From Aurelia coerulea (Eukaryota; Cnidaria; Scyphozoa; Semaeostomeae; Ulmaridae): a stretch of DNA of 64,000 bases. A model generated the notes under the pieces. The model worked only from the letters and a program-made list of their open reading frames with translations, was not told the origin of the DNA and searched no databases. Position numbers and translations under genes: made by a program. The DNA lies in contig CM076952.1 of assembly GCA_039566865.1 (NCBI GenBank), forward strand, positions 11,862,501-11,926,500, written 5' to 3'. Shown here piece by piece: positions 42,369-53,734 of this stretch; position 1 is the stretch's first letter, and each line of letters opens with the position of its first letter.

Positions 42369-43690
42369 TTGAATTTCTGCCCCCGACCCCCTAGCTATAA
42401 CACTATCACAATTGATAAGGACCTTAAGGCCTTCTTTAGACGAATAAGGCTAAGAGCACACTTAGGAATTTCTGAATACAATCCTACAATTCTACAACAA
42501 CTGAAAGAAAGAAATAATTCATTTACACCGCAAAACGTAGACACTACCATTTAGACATTTGAGTCTGCAGTCATTGAAGACATTAAAAGCCACGAAAAAC
42601 AGGCACTACGCTCAAATAACCTCACGAAAGGTGAAATCAATGCGCTAAGGAATCTATCGAAAAGAGAGGACATCGTTATTACGCGAGCTGACAAAGGGGG
42701 GGGGGGGCGACCGTTACCTGGGGTATTGAAGAATATCTCACAGAAGCCAACAACCAACTAAATAATACAGCATTCTATAAAAAATTGGCATTTGACCCAT
42801 TTTATGGGTACATAAGAATAATAAACAACTCGTTAGATGAAATGTATTCTCAAAATAAAATTGACGCAGAAGCATTAGAGATTTTAAAGGTTCCTAAAGA
42901 AGTTAAACCGGCTAGATTATATCTACTACCAAAAATTCATAAAAAGAATAACCCAGGCCGCCCAGTTGTGGCATCGACAAACTGCCACACAACCAAAATA
43001 TCAAAATACGTCGATCACTATATACAACCACTTGGGCAAAAAGTGCGATCATACATCCGCGACACTACAGACTTACTGAAAAAAGTAAAAAATATTGGTA
43101 AAATACCCATGAATGCACTGCTCATAACCTTAGATATAAGATCCCTCTACATAAACATATGTCAAGAGGAGGGCCTACTAGCCCTTAAAAATGCCTTAAA
43201 CAAGAGAGCCAGTAAAGGACCAGCAACTGATGCTCTATTGACCATGATGAGACATGTCCTCACGCTCAATTGCGTCACATTCAACGGAAATAGCTACCTA
43301 CAGACAAGAGGGTGTGCTATGGGTACGGTTGCAGCACCCTCATACGCTGTGATATACATGGGTGAATATGAAGAAAAACATATCTACCCGACAATAGGTA
43401 AAGACTGCCTATACTATGGCAGGTACATAGATGACATCCTTTTAATCTACAAAGGCAGCAAAAGAGAATTCAAGACATTAGCTGAACAACTCAACACAAA
43501 ACACCCATCAATAAAGTTCGACTATGAATTTTCAAAAACATCAATCCCTTTCCTTGACACCCGTATCTATATAGACGACAACAGGCAACTACAAACAACT
43601 CTATTCACCAAACCAACTGACACACATAATTACCTACACTATAAATCATCCCACCCTAGACATCCTAAGGTTACTGTATCCCTTCAGTGA
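42369..43690 (+). pseudogene. Penelope-like reverse transcriptase, lacking its C terminus
   Basis: N-terminal FFRRIRLRAHLGISEYNP, one TAG at 42552-42554, then ITRADKG with a G-run frameshift (42697-42707) and EYLTEANNQLNNTAFYKKL. From 42785 a 301-codon open frame: ARLYLLPKIHKKNNPGRPVV, LLITLDIRSLYINICQEEGL (motif A), YLQTRGCAMGTVAAPSYAVI (motif B), YYGRYIDDILLIYKGSKREF (motif C), SIPFLDTRIYIDD, then TKPTDTHNYLHYKSSHPRHP and an abrupt stop at 43690. The GIY-YIG part is missing. YIDD intact. Confidence 0.8.
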
Positions 43691-44510
43691 CCACTCATGG
43701 TGTTTTCTCTCTTGATTATCACGCCCGCGACATAGCAAGTATAAACTATACATCACTCGATTCGACATTAAATGGGGAGTATTTACAAGCCAGAAAGAAT
43801 ATAAATATCCGAAAATAGGGCGTTATACATCTGAAAACGTGAAAATCGGACCTTCCCTCCTTCTAAAACCTCCCTGTCCCCCCAGATATGTTTCATTTAA
43901 ATATCAATGAGATTTTTACATTCTCAACACATTAATCTAGCAAACTGTGTCTCGAATTTTTTTTGCATGCCTTAGCTTCAGAATAATTAATAAAACAATT
44001 TTGCCCCTCGCTCCCTGGCCTCGTTTTGAGATTAATTCAAATGTTAAATTTGGACCATGCAATTTTTCTCAAAAGTGAGACATACTTTGATCCCCCTATG
44101 CTTTTTCTCTCTGTCTGCCAAATTTTAGCCAATTACATCAAGCCGTTGGGTACAGAGAGCTGTATGAATACCCATTGGTCGCTGAAAAATTGATTTTGAG
44201 AAAAGCGCTGAAACAGTTTCTTAGCGTACAATTTCACTGCTGAAAATGATTAACATTAATCTGGCCACAAGAGTAAACAGAGTAATCCTGTATGTATTTA
44301 GCGCAGAGTTTACAGTGATATAATTGGTATTATAACTGCAAAGTCCATTCAACAGGAAATCAAAGGCACTTGAAACCTTTAACCTTTAGTTCTCAAATAT
44401 TCCTCGTCATGTAAACAGCATTTTCCTAGCTGAACAGACGTTACTTTAAATTGCTTATAATTCGCTGAAAAATAAAGTAAAATTCCTTGAAATTATTAGA
44501 AATCGCTCAA
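43691..44510. other. Intron sequence, nothing recognised
   Basis: AT-rich, homopolymer-rich sequence with no domain, RNA or clear terminal repeats. Confidence 0.4.
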
Positions 44511-44595
44511 GTTGTGGGGTCCTACTGGGTATCGAACCTATTCCGCCTGACTCTACTGGCTGCAAAATCAGAAGATTACACCACTGCGCCACAAC
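44511..44595 (-). ncRNA. tRNA-like sequence (tRNA pseudogene or SINE head)
   Basis: On the minus strand the 85 nt start GTTGTGG and end CCACAAC, a perfect 7-bp acceptor stem. An A-box-like TGGCGCAGTGG and a B-box-like GGTTCGATACC are correctly ordered. The D, anticodon and T stems pair poorly and no anticodon can be assigned, so this is more likely a SINE head or a tRNA pseudogene than a working tRNA. Confidence 0.45.
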
Positions 44596-44816
44596 ACCTT
44601 AATTGCTGCATTACATATTTTAGCATTGGCAAATAATTGTTTGGTTGGGGGTGGAATCCACCCCCCCCCCAGGTGAGATAGGGTTAAATCAGAATTGATC
44701 ACAATTCTTGACCATCTCTTTTGCATTCGCATCCCTGTTGATGCTGAAGTGTTTATATTATACTCGCAAAGTGTCATTCTTAGAAATTTATTTTAATATC
44801 TATATTGTGATTTCAG

Positions 44817-44887
44817 ACTGACAGAGCTGTTCAAATTCTACTTGAAGCTGACCCAAATGAAGGCAGTTATTATTCTGATGCTTTGAG
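44817..44887 (+). CDS. WDR11: WDR11 orthologue, exon (3rd visible)
   Basis: A 71-bp exon encoding TDRAVQILLEADPNEGSYYS DAL plus two bases of the next codon. It matches the conserved WDR11 segment around TDRA.QLLLE. The acceptor is TGATTTCAG (to 44816) and the donor is AG/GTATCG at 44888. It joins the second visible exon in phase 0 across a 32-kb intron and leaves phase 2 for the next exon, completed by its first base as AGA (Arg). Confidence 0.92.
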
Positions 44888-45225
44888 GTATCGTTCCTTT
44901 TTCAGCTTAGTTGGTATTGCCATTAGCGTTTAGCCTTAGAAACTCAGTCTTGTATAATACAATGTGAAGTTGCTGAGAAGGCTGTCGGCTAAGTGTTTCA
45001 AAGTGTCTTGCATTCGAGCATAACTTACTTGAAATGAATTAAAATTGCACCACAGAAAATATTCTATGAAAGGGGCTATTTCGATTTCGATTAATACTTA
45101 AAAGGTTTTTTTCTGTGGTATTACTTCCTATAAGTAGTTTATAGTTCAATACACACAAACCCAGCAATAAAGTTGCTTTCTGGTATAAGGGTGGCATCTT
45201 TAATTTGTTTTCTTTTGCCATGCAG

Positions 45226-45320
45226 AGCCTGCCTAATTGCTACTGTAAGGTCATCAGGTGCTTCACAAAGTACAATAAAACTGGTAGCGACAAATCTAAT
45301 TGCTAATGGAAAACTTTCTG
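45226..45320 (+). CDS. WDR11: WDR11 orthologue, exon (4th visible)
   Basis: A 95-bp exon: one base completing Arg, then ACLIATVRSSGASQSTIKLV and ATNLIANGKLS, with one base left over. This is among the most conserved parts of WDR11. The acceptor is TGCCATGCAG (to 45225) and the donor TCTG/GTAAGT at 45321. The intron before it is only 338 bp, unlike its neighbours. Confidence 0.95.
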
Positions 45321-45600
45321 GTAAGTCTTTAATTTTATGAAAAAACTAGGACATACCAAGAGACAAAGATATGTATCGGGAATAACGCATCATCGCTAGT
45401 GATGAAAAATAGTATTATCGGAAAGAAAAGATCTAAGAATCGAGTAATAAAGAACTATTTTTGTCATTATTATCATATGATTGCACATATGTGCAGTGTC
45501 TGTCTCGCGGGAGCTGAAAAAACGTATGTGAAAACAAACCCAACAATAGAAATATCCAAGAGCAGATGGGCAGAAGAACATCTCTAAAAAACAGTGTCCT
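45321..45600. other. Intron sequence, nothing recognised
   Basis: Short stretch of AT-rich intron between the exon and the PLE-associated repeats. Confidence 0.5.
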
Positions 45601-45608
45601 TTTCTAAC

Positions 45609-45724
45609 GAAAATTATGCGACAGGGTATTATAATAGGTAAAAAATTTATGCGACAGGGTATCACAGGCAAAAATTGCGTTCTAAACTATATTTGAGATG
45701 CAAAATTTTTATGCGACAGGGTGT
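45609..45724. repeat. Three direct repeats of TTTATGCGACAGGGT
   Basis: The word ATGCGACAGGGT occurs at about 45616, 45650 and 45712, the last two preceded by TTT. It lies beyond the 3' end of the minus-strand PLE and may be its terminal repeat region. Confidence 0.6.
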
Positions 45725-46105
45725 GTCCCTAACGAAAACTGAGCGCAAAAATCAAGACAACGAAACAACCAACATTTAAACAAAAATCAAATATATGTAT
45801 CAACCTGCCTAGTGTTTAATCCCGTAGGGACAAAGCAATCCAGCCGATATTGCTAAAAGCTTTCCCGAATCCTATTTCCCCTGTTAGCCTATCGATTATC
45901 TTTACATTAATATCGTTCAGACACCCATGGTGGCTTCTCCAGTAAAATGCCTGGAGAATTCCACCTGGGGTACTGAGGCCCCCAAATTAAACTTACGACT
46001 GCATGCCTTGTAAATGTTAAACCTGAGCTTAAAAGGTGTGGAGGTGCTACCAACATATTGTACACCACAAACAGTACATTGAAACAAATACACAACATTT
46101 GACGA

Positions 46106-46505
46106 GTCACAATTAAACGAATATTTTATCCTATATTCCCTGTATCTACGTTTGATTGAAAATGCTCGCTATTAGTCATGACATTACACACTTGATAACG
46201 AGATTTACCACAACGAGAACATCCCTTCTTATCGGTCCCCCAATTTCCCTCACTACTGAGCCTAACCCTTACAAGTATATCCTTGAGGTAACAAGGACAG
46301 ATAATGTCACAATTAAACGAGTATTTTATCCTATATTCCCTGTATCTACGTTTGATTGAAAATGCTCGCTATTAGTCATGACATTACACACTTGATAACG
46401 AGATTTACCACAACGAGAACATCCCTTCTTATCGGTCCCCCCATTTCCCTCACTACTGAGCCTAACCCTTACTAGTATATCCTTGAGGTAACAAGGACAA
46501 ATAAT
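46106..46505. repeat. Two-copy 200-bp tandem duplication
   Basis: 46106-46305 and 46306-46505 are nearly identical with a period of exactly 200 bp. The first copy ends with about 16 bp that match the terminal repeat of the foldback element at 46490, so the duplication happened after that element inserted. Confidence 0.9.
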
Positions 46506-47081
46506 GTTACAATAGAACTCGCTACTTTTCACTGACACCTAGATATAAAGCAATTTGTGATTGCAGACAAAGGGAATTCCATGCCCGGTTTGTCAAGACA
46601 TAAACAAAAACAAAGCAAGCCGCAAAAATTGCCCTGAAACCTGGGTCGCTAGCTCGGTCTTTGTGCATTCCATAAATGGTTTTGAGCAAATATTAGCACA
46701 TATCGAAAGATGAAGGATATATCTAAACTTCTGACTCGGGCATTTTATTTTTTTGGTACAGAAGCTGAGCAGTAAGTATTTTGATTACACCTAAAAAGTA
46801 CGAGAATTGAATCGCCTCCCAATTGGCTTCTGCACAAAATAAATAAAATGCCCGAAGCAGAAGTTTAGATATATCCTTCTTCTTTTGATATGTGCTAATA
46901 TTTGCTCTTTAAAACCATTTATGGAATGCACAATGACCGAACTAGTGACCCAGGTTTCAGGGTAAGTTTTGCGCTTGACCAACCGAGCATGGAATTCCCT
47001 TTGTCTGCAATCACAAATTGCTTTGTATCTGGATGTCAATAAAAAGTAGCGAGCCCTATTGTAACATTATCTGTCCTTGTT
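46490..47081. mobile_element. Foldback MITE with 9-bp target duplication
   Basis: 592 bp, largely two inverted arms. Ends AACAAGGACAAATAATGTTA (46490) and inverted (47081). CCTTGAGGT is duplicated at 46481-46489 and 47082-47090, and the PLE frame (NLK/DILV) joins when it is removed. A long palindrome with 9-bp duplications fits a Mutator-type non-autonomous element, as at 19391-21053, although the end sequences differ. Confidence 0.85.
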
Positions 47082-47600
47082 CCTTGAGGTTCTTACATCT
47101 CCTAAATGCTATTTATTAAAGGTGGCTCAGGAAACGCCCCCCTATGCTCCTCCGAGTTGGTGAGCATAGAATGTTGTCTCCTGCCAACTTTTCTCAAACT
47201 ATTGAGTGCTGGATGGTATGTGGCAACAAATGGGACCCTTTTCCCCTTCGCTTGGTTATTGGTCCTATTTCCCGTATTTGCTAAAAGAGTTGTCCTATCC
47301 AACCTGCGTACCCTATCTATTTGCTCGTTAGCTAAAGACTCTTCGTAGCCCCTGTCCTTAAGCCATCCAGCTAACTCGCCTGCGCTTTCCTGAATTTGGC
47401 AATCTTCCGAACATATCCTACGAAACCTAAGAGCATGACCATAAGGGATCGCCCTCTTCGCGTACCAGGGGTGACAAGACTGCTTATGCAAGTACTGATG
47501 TGTATCAGTTGGCTTGCAAAGCAAGTCTGTCGTAAGGACAAACCCCTCCCCCACGCTAACCTGAACATCTAAAAAACGAATACTATTCTCACCGGAGAAG

Positions 47601-48239
47601 TCTCACGAAACTCCAAGACTCTAAGGTTCTACACACCCGAAATTGCTTGAGATGCCTGGGGTGACCAGTTTCGTAGCCCCTAGGTAATAGGTCACTATAT
47701 AGGAAAATTCCGAGCTCATTTCAGCCTTCGTTGTGAGCAACAAGCAGTGCTTACAGTAGTAAAATCTTTTTCAAAATAAATGTTGCTCCCGTCGCTGACG
47801 TATGGCCTGAGGTCCTCAGGCATACAGATGCACACATGGAAGCTTACACAGTCGGTTTCAACTATCTGCAGTACTTGAAATGAAATAAAATGGTAATGTA
47901 CACTCCTGCTGCAGTCCAGTCAGTAAGTTCTCATTTTTATTCACATTGAAATGTCAGAAAACATTTGTTCTCTGCCCGAATTTCAATTCGATTTTATGTT
48001 TCTTCGGCATGACAAATATGCTTTTATGTTGTGAACACTAAACGAGTCTATGTCCTAAGGTCAACTCTCTCAAGAGACATGATTCAGATACAGTACGATC
48101 AAGAAACTCTAATGAGACATGTTCTTAGACTGACAACGTGCCCTGCTTAAAAACATATCTAACCTAATTACATATATGTAAACAAACCCACTTGAAGATC
48201 CTTTATAAAAAGAAAAACAAATAAAAAGAAAGGGACTCG
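47601..48239. other. Intron sequence, nothing recognised
   Basis: No element end, exon or RNA gene could be supported here. Confidence 0.4.
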
Positions 48240-49440
48240 GAAGTCAAACGTATGTGCTGAACGTTGAATTATATTATCAACCTCTTTGATCTTTCAAAAA
48301 TGCGTTTAGCCTCGTTTTGAAAGTAGCTAGCGAAGGAGCAGTTTTGATTTCATAGCTCAACCTCGATACAAAAAGCTCCGCTGCCCATTTGAGGTCTTAC
48401 ACAGTGGAATCCTGAGTTCAGTACTGGTATTACGTATGGTCCGATTGCAAGAATCGGAAAATTTATAAAACATAGATTGCATGTAGGGAGGTGCAAGCCA
48501 ATTCAAGGCTTTATAAACTATACAAGCTGTCTCAAAAGTCAATCATTTCTTTGACTGTAAACCACCCTAGTTGTGATGTTAGCTTGGACACCGAGATCCC
48601 GACCGAGATACTTAATACTGTCGACGAGTTTCTCATGCGATTCATTGATCACAAATTTAGGAGAGTCTACAGTTTTTCACTGATCTTTTTAATATTTGGT
48701 CTAGATCCGATGACCATTGTCTGAGTCTTGATTACGTTCAAAGACAATTTATTGCCCTGAAGCCATGATTTCAAACATTTCCATTCGCTGTGAGCGTTTC
48801 AGTAAGATCCTCAATACTCTTAAGGAATAGGATATTCTAGTATCATCGGCAAACATCGTTAAATTGCAGTTTTTCAGGGCGAATGGCAGATTATTCATTT
48901 AGATAAGCGCACCTAAATAAGAGCCTTACAGAATGTTACAGCCAGCTGATGCTTCCGATTTTAGATTCCTTTCCATTAACTTTAGTGAATTGGTGCCTAT
49001 TTGTGAGATACGATTGAAAGCATTGAAGTTCAAAACCGTGAATTCCGTACTTAGATAGCTTTTGAATAAGTATGGCATGATCAACAGTATCAAAAGCCCT
49101 TTTTTAAATCAATGAAAATATTTTCTGTAAGTTTTCCGCTCTCAATATTAATGTGCCAATCATTTGTGCCAGAAAGTAAGAAAGTCACAGTGGAATGTAG
49201 TGCTGTAAAGCCTCATTGGCCAGAAAACAGAAGTTTATTTTTATCCAAATAATGCAAATAACAGAGAAATTCTGCAGTGACAGAGAAACCGATCTTCAGG
49301 AAGTGATTAGCAATGCCATCAGGGCCAAACCCTTGGATGTTTTAAATTTACGAACATCAAAGGCTTGCAATTTAAACTGTAGATTTCCCGGGTTAACTTC
49401 CAGTTTATCTGACGTATTTTATGAAGCTGGATCTCGCTAA
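48240..49440 (-). pseudogene. Old LINE RT pseudogene
   Basis: A heavily mutated minus-strand LINE. Readable pieces: KRAFDTVDHAILIQKLSKYG near 49090 (motif A), FADDTRI near 48850 (motif C), IVYKALNWLAPPYMQSMFYK (48520) and ELRIPLCKTSNGQRSFLYRG (48400), AAELFVSRLSYEIKTAPSLA near 48340. Many stops and frameshifts; one of the oldest copies in the window. Confidence 0.7.
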
Positions 49441-49570
49441 GGCTATCGTTTTTGTATTGTCTCTGGATCTCTAAATTGATATATATGCTCCTTCTGATTA
49501 TGAGAACAGTTATTACTGATTTCGTCTTACACCGAAACGTTTAACGTCTCTGTTTTTCTGAGTTTATGTA

Positions 49571-50559
49571 CCGGGTGTCCCAAAAAAACGCAACGGATTT
49601 GATCGGGACTAGCGACAAGAATTTTGGTCCGATCAATCCATAGTAATCTTGTATATAATCCTCGATAGCTAACTTGAAGATAGATACCTTGTTTGATGAT
49701 CTTGGTGCAAGGCAAGTTGGAATATTAATTTTGAAAGTTCAAGTTTGCCTGAACCTCCAAACCAGAGCTTGTGGCTTTTACTAGCCTAAACTGCAAACGC
49801 GCTATTTTGGGGAATCTCCTGAATTAACCTGAAATAGGAGAATAAAGCCACATTCTGAGGAAAATATTTGAATAGAAATTCAATCAAATTCATCAATTTT
49901 GTCCTGAAAAGACATCTCTTTTATGCTTCGAAAGTTTTTAAAAGTTAGCATTGCATCCGTCTCATAAAAGAAAGAAATCCGCAAAGTAGTTTGTTTTGGT
50001 GTGAAAAATTAATTAATTCTTGCAATCTTCATGACTTTAATGAAATGCATTTTGTGTAATCTTTCTTCGAATTATTACGAAACAAGAAATCAAATATACC
50101 CAAGGGAAAATTATCAATGGATGAGATCCTTGAAAATGCTCATTCGTGCTTGGCTCTTTTGCAGGTGCACTATGATTGAAGAAATATATTCCTTTATGAA
50201 TTTTCCCTTCGGCATTGTTATGTTTGTCAATTTCTAGCTTTCAAATTTCAATTGAAATAAGCGCCTAAACATGTGTGCCTTAGCATGCTCACACTACTAC
50301 ACTTTGAATATGACTGATGAGATTCCTCAAGCGCGTTTTCAGGATGGCCAAAACCCAAATCCTCTGGTTTGGAGATGGAAGCAAATTTGGACTTTCAAGA
50401 TTAATATTCCAACTCTCCATGCACCAATATCAACAAACAAGGTATCTATCTTCAAGTTTGCTATCGAGGATTATAAGAAAAATTATTTTGGATTTATTGG
50501 ACCTAAATTCTTGTTGCTAGTCCTGATCAAATCTGTTGCGTTTTTTTTGGGACACCCGG
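49571..50559. mobile_element. TA-flanked element with long inverted repeats (mariner-type?)
   Basis: 989 bp. Ends CCGGGTGTCCCAAAAAAACG (49571) and inverted to 50559, with inverted similarity for roughly 200 bp. TA at 49569-49570 and 50560-50561. Interior has no transposase-like ORF. Ends resemble those of the 7484-8063 element only in the first CCGGGTG. Confidence 0.8.
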
Positions 50560-50742
50560 TATATTCTTTTACTGTTTTGTAAGTCTTTGATATAGTAAGT
50601 TTGAGTTTTTGTCGATAATGTGAGATTTGAAATGACAAAATTGAAGTCCATTGTTCATTGCTTACATGCTTTGTTGCTAAAATAGTTTTACTTTTCGTTG
50701 AGGACTTGCTCCCAAAAAAGTGTGTTATTATTTCAATTTCAG

Positions 50743-50840
50743 AGGGAGTTGAGCTGCTGTGTTTAGTCGATAAAGGTGTTGAAGCATGTCGCTACCTTCA
50801 GACATATGGAAACTGGGAACTTGCAACATGGTTGGCTAAG
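50743..50840 (+). CDS. WDR11: WDR11 orthologue, exon (5th visible)
   Basis: A 98-bp exon: two bases completing Glu, then GVELLCLVDKGVEACRYLQT and YGNWELATWLAK. The segment LLCL.DK..(D/E)ACRYLQTYG.W..A.WLAK is highly diagnostic of WDR11. The acceptor is TTTCAATTTCAG (to 50742) and the donor AAG/GTAAAT at 50841; phase 0 at its end. The next coding exon was not found in the remaining 13 kb. Confidence 0.95.
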
Positions 50841-51305
50841 GTAAATGATTATGATATCCTATTTAACACATCTAGCAGTGCTTCTGGGCAGAGAAAGTTA
50901 AGAAAATACCAAGTTCTGGCTTAGCCTCATTAAATAAGGACCCTCTGGTTACGCTCATCTAATTGAGTTGAATTGTTGTTGTTGTTGTCGCTCCACTAAG
51001 GGGCCTTATAACCATAGATCTGTAAAACCGGACAAAAATGACAATCTGCGACAAGTTTTTGTCGCAAAGTCATATGCTGATTAGAGTATGGTTTAGAGGA
51101 AGGCGCTTTCTGCATTGATAGCTAGAATGAACATTTATCGAAGTTCTGATAGCAAATTTTATGGTACAGCGGTTCTGGAAAGCTGTTTTTGTGGCGTTTA
51201 AAGATCAGCGGTTTTGAGAAAAAAGTGGCAAGTGATTTAGGCTCAATAGATCTTTTAGCTAAGATTCGAAAAAAGAATCCGAATCGAACGATAGCTTGAT
51301 ACATT
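50841..51305. other. Start of the last visible intron, nothing recognised
   Basis: Intron sequence leading to the retrozyme-like array. A GTTGTTGTTGTTGTC stretch is the only notable word. Confidence 0.5.
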
Positions 51306-51399
51306 TGTAGAATGTTCGAATATATAGTGTACGGTTAGAAGAGGGCCTAACTACTCAAAGAAACAGGCATCTGTTTGGTCTTTTGCGCTTTTTCTTTTC

Positions 51400-51442
51400 C
51401 AGTGCTGACGTTTCGCCCACTAGGGCATCTTCAGAGCAACTG
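51400..51442 (-). ncRNA. Hammerhead ribozyme (inverted copy)
   Basis: Reverse complement of the motif described at 51896-51938, with the same core. Confidence 0.75.
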
Positions 51443-51895
51443 AATAAATTTAAGAAGTCAACCTATATTTATAGTCAAAGAATTTATTTACAAGAATTAA
51501 TGTCCATATAAGGTCCTTCCATTTCTTCATAAAGCGTTTAAGCTTCGTCCTTCTTGCTGTTTTTGTTGTTGTTGTGGTTGTTTTGTCATTCTTCTTCATT
51601 GTATCCCGGTTGCTGTTCTTGGTTTTCTTTGTCATTTTACGTCAGAAGAACAATAGCAACAACAACAGCAAGAAAGAACACAACAACATCGAAGAAACAA
51701 TCTTACGTGAAATGACAAAGAACAAAAAGAACAGCAACCGGGATACAATGAAGAAGAATGACAAAACAACAACAACAACAGCAAGAAGGACGAAGCTTAA
51801 ACGTTTTATGAAGAACCGGAAGGACCTTATATGGACATAAATTCTTGTAATTAAATTTTTTGACTATAAATATAGGTTGACTTCTTAAAATTATT

Positions 51896-51938
51896 CAGTT
51901 GCTCTGAAGATGCCCTAGTGGGCGAAACGTCAGCACTG
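51896..51938 (+). ncRNA. Hammerhead ribozyme, type I, copy A
   Basis: Stem I CAG(T)TGCT pairs with AGCACTG (7 bp, one bulged T). Then CTGAAGA (51904-51910), stem II GCCC-TAGT-GGGC (51912-51923) after one extra T, GAAA (51924-51927), and CGTC with cleavage predicted after C51931. Stem III is only A-C/G-U, so the palindrome ACGT suggests dimer-assisted cleavage, as reported for PLE and retrozyme hammerheads. Confidence 0.8.
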
Positions 51939-52045
51939 GAAAAGAAAAAGCGCAAAAGACCAAACAGATGCCTGTTTCTTTGAGTAGTTAGGCCCTCTTC
52001 TAACCGTACACTATATATAATATTGAGTCTGGACGCAGACGCCGA

Positions 52046-52318
52046 ATGGCCCGCTATAAAGAACAGGAAGCGCTTCAAAGTCAACAACAAGCCAACTGCA
52101 ACAAGAAACACCAACAGCAAAGACTGCAACTCAGAACCGATGCTTCAGAAAGACACTCGAATTGTGAAAGACGCCAAATAGAAACGAAACGAGAAGAAAC
52201 GAAAGAAAAGGGTACAGGTACACCCGAGGTGGCTTTAGATTCATGGAATCAGCCACCGGCTACGAAGGACCGAAACCACTTGGGACGGCGAATCTCGCTC
52301 GACGAAACATCAATCTGA
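52046..52318 (+). other. 90-codon ORF in array unit, probably not a gene
   Basis: MARYKEQEALQSQQQANCNK onward, Gln/Arg/Lys-rich from CAA-type repeats. It is repeated unchanged at 52944-53216. No domain. Most of the unit is CAACAA-rich and non-coding. Confidence 0.3.
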
Positions 52319-52793
52319 CATCATATGAAACAGCAACAACAACAACAAAGAACAATCTGACGTGAAATAACAAAGAACAACACCAAGAACAACAACAACA
52401 ACATCAATCAGAATAAAAGACAACGAAGAACAACAGCAACAAGAACGGCAATAAAGAACACAACAACATCGAAGAAACAATCTGACGTAAAATGACAAAG
52501 AACAACAACAACAACAACAACATCAATCAGAACAAAGACAACGAAGAACAATAGCAACAACAACAGCAAGAAAGAACACAACAACATCGAAGAAACAATC
52601 TTACGTGAAATGACAAAGAACAAAAAGAACAGCAACCGGGATACAATGAAGAAGAATGACAAAACAACAACAACAACAGCAAGAAGGACGAAGCTTAAAC
52701 GTTTTATGAAGAACCGGAAGGACCTTATATGGACATAAATTCTTGTAATTAAATTTTTTGACTATAAATATAGGTTGACTTCTTAAAATTATT

Positions 52794-52836
52794 CAGTTGC
52801 TCTGAAGATGCCCTAGTGGGCGAAACGTCAGCACTG
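52794..52836 (+). ncRNA. Hammerhead ribozyme, copy B
   Basis: Same core and stems as copy A, exactly 898 bp downstream. Cleavage at A and B would release an 898-nt RNA. Confidence 0.8.
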
Positions 52837-53691
52837 GAAAAGAAAAAGCGCAAAAGACCAAACAGATGCCTGTTTCTTTGAGTAGTTAGGCCCTCTTCTA
52901 ACCGTACACTATATATTATATTGAGTCTGGACGCAGACGCCGAATGGCCCGCTATAAAGAACAGGAAGCGCTTCAAAGTCAACAACAAGCCAACTGCAAC
53001 AAGAAACACCAACAGCAAAGACTGCAACTCAGAACCGATGCTTCAGAAAGACACTCGAATTGTGAAAGACGCCAAATAGAAACGAAACGAGAAGAAACGA
53101 AAGAAAAGGGTACAGGTACACCCGAGGTGGCTTTAGATTCATGGAATCAGCCACCGGCTACGAAGGACCGAAACCACTTGGGACGGCGAATCTCGCTCGA
53201 CGAAACATCAATCTGACATCATATGAAACAGCAACAACAACAACAAAGAACAATCTGACGTGAAATAACAAAGAACAACACCAAGAACAACAACAACAAC
53301 ATCAATCAGAATAAAAGACAACGAAGAACAACAGCAACAAGAACGGCAATAAAGAACACAACAACATCGAAGAAACAATCTGACGTAAAATGACAAAGAA
53401 CAACAACAACAACATCAACATCAATCAGAACAAAGACAACGAAGAACAATAGCAACAACAACAGCAAGAAAGAACACAACAACATCGAAGAAACAATCTT
53501 ACGTGAAATGACAAAGAACAAAAAGAACAGCAACCGGGATACAATGAAGAAGAATGACAAAACAACAACAACAACAGCAAGAAGGACGAAGCTTAAACGT
53601 TTTATGAAGAACCGGAAGGACCTTATATGGACATAAATTCTTGTAATTAAATTTTTTGACTATGAATATAGGTTGACTTCTTAAAATTATT

Positions 53692-53734
53692 CAGTTGCTC
53701 TGAAGATGCCCTAGTGGGCGAAACGTCAGCACTG
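53692..53734 (+). ncRNA. Hammerhead ribozyme, copy C
   Basis: Third direct copy, 898 bp after copy B, near the right end of the element. Confidence 0.8.

Larger units (their letters stand above)
45750..47600 (-). mobile_element. Penelope-like element 3' half, minus strand
   Basis: Coding remnants run from the end of RT to the GIY-YIG nuclease. A foldback element (46490-47081) and a 200-bp tandem duplication (46106-46505) disrupt it. The 5' RT core is absent. Confidence 0.8.
45800..47600 (-). pseudogene. PLE RT C-terminal region and GIY-YIG endonuclease
   Basis: From the right: VLTTDLLCKPTDTHQYLHKQ, SCHPWYAKRAIPYGHALRFR, CSEDCQIQESAGELAGWL (47568-47300), VPFVATYHPALNSL (47230). Past the foldback element: LKDILVRVRLSSEGNGGTDK and KKGCSRCGKSRYQVC (a Cys knuckle), then VVYLFQCTVCGVQYVGSTST and FKLRFNIYKACSRKF, the GIY-YIG motif with its following Arg. 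The second half of the nuclease and a tail near 45900-45840 are frameshifted. The knuckle is present twice because of the duplication. Confidence 0.8.

Noticed and set aside
52310..53560. Val/Leu/Cys-rich minus ORFs
   Set aside because: Shadows of CAACAA-rich repeats in the 898-bp units; identical in both copies only because the DNA is duplicated.
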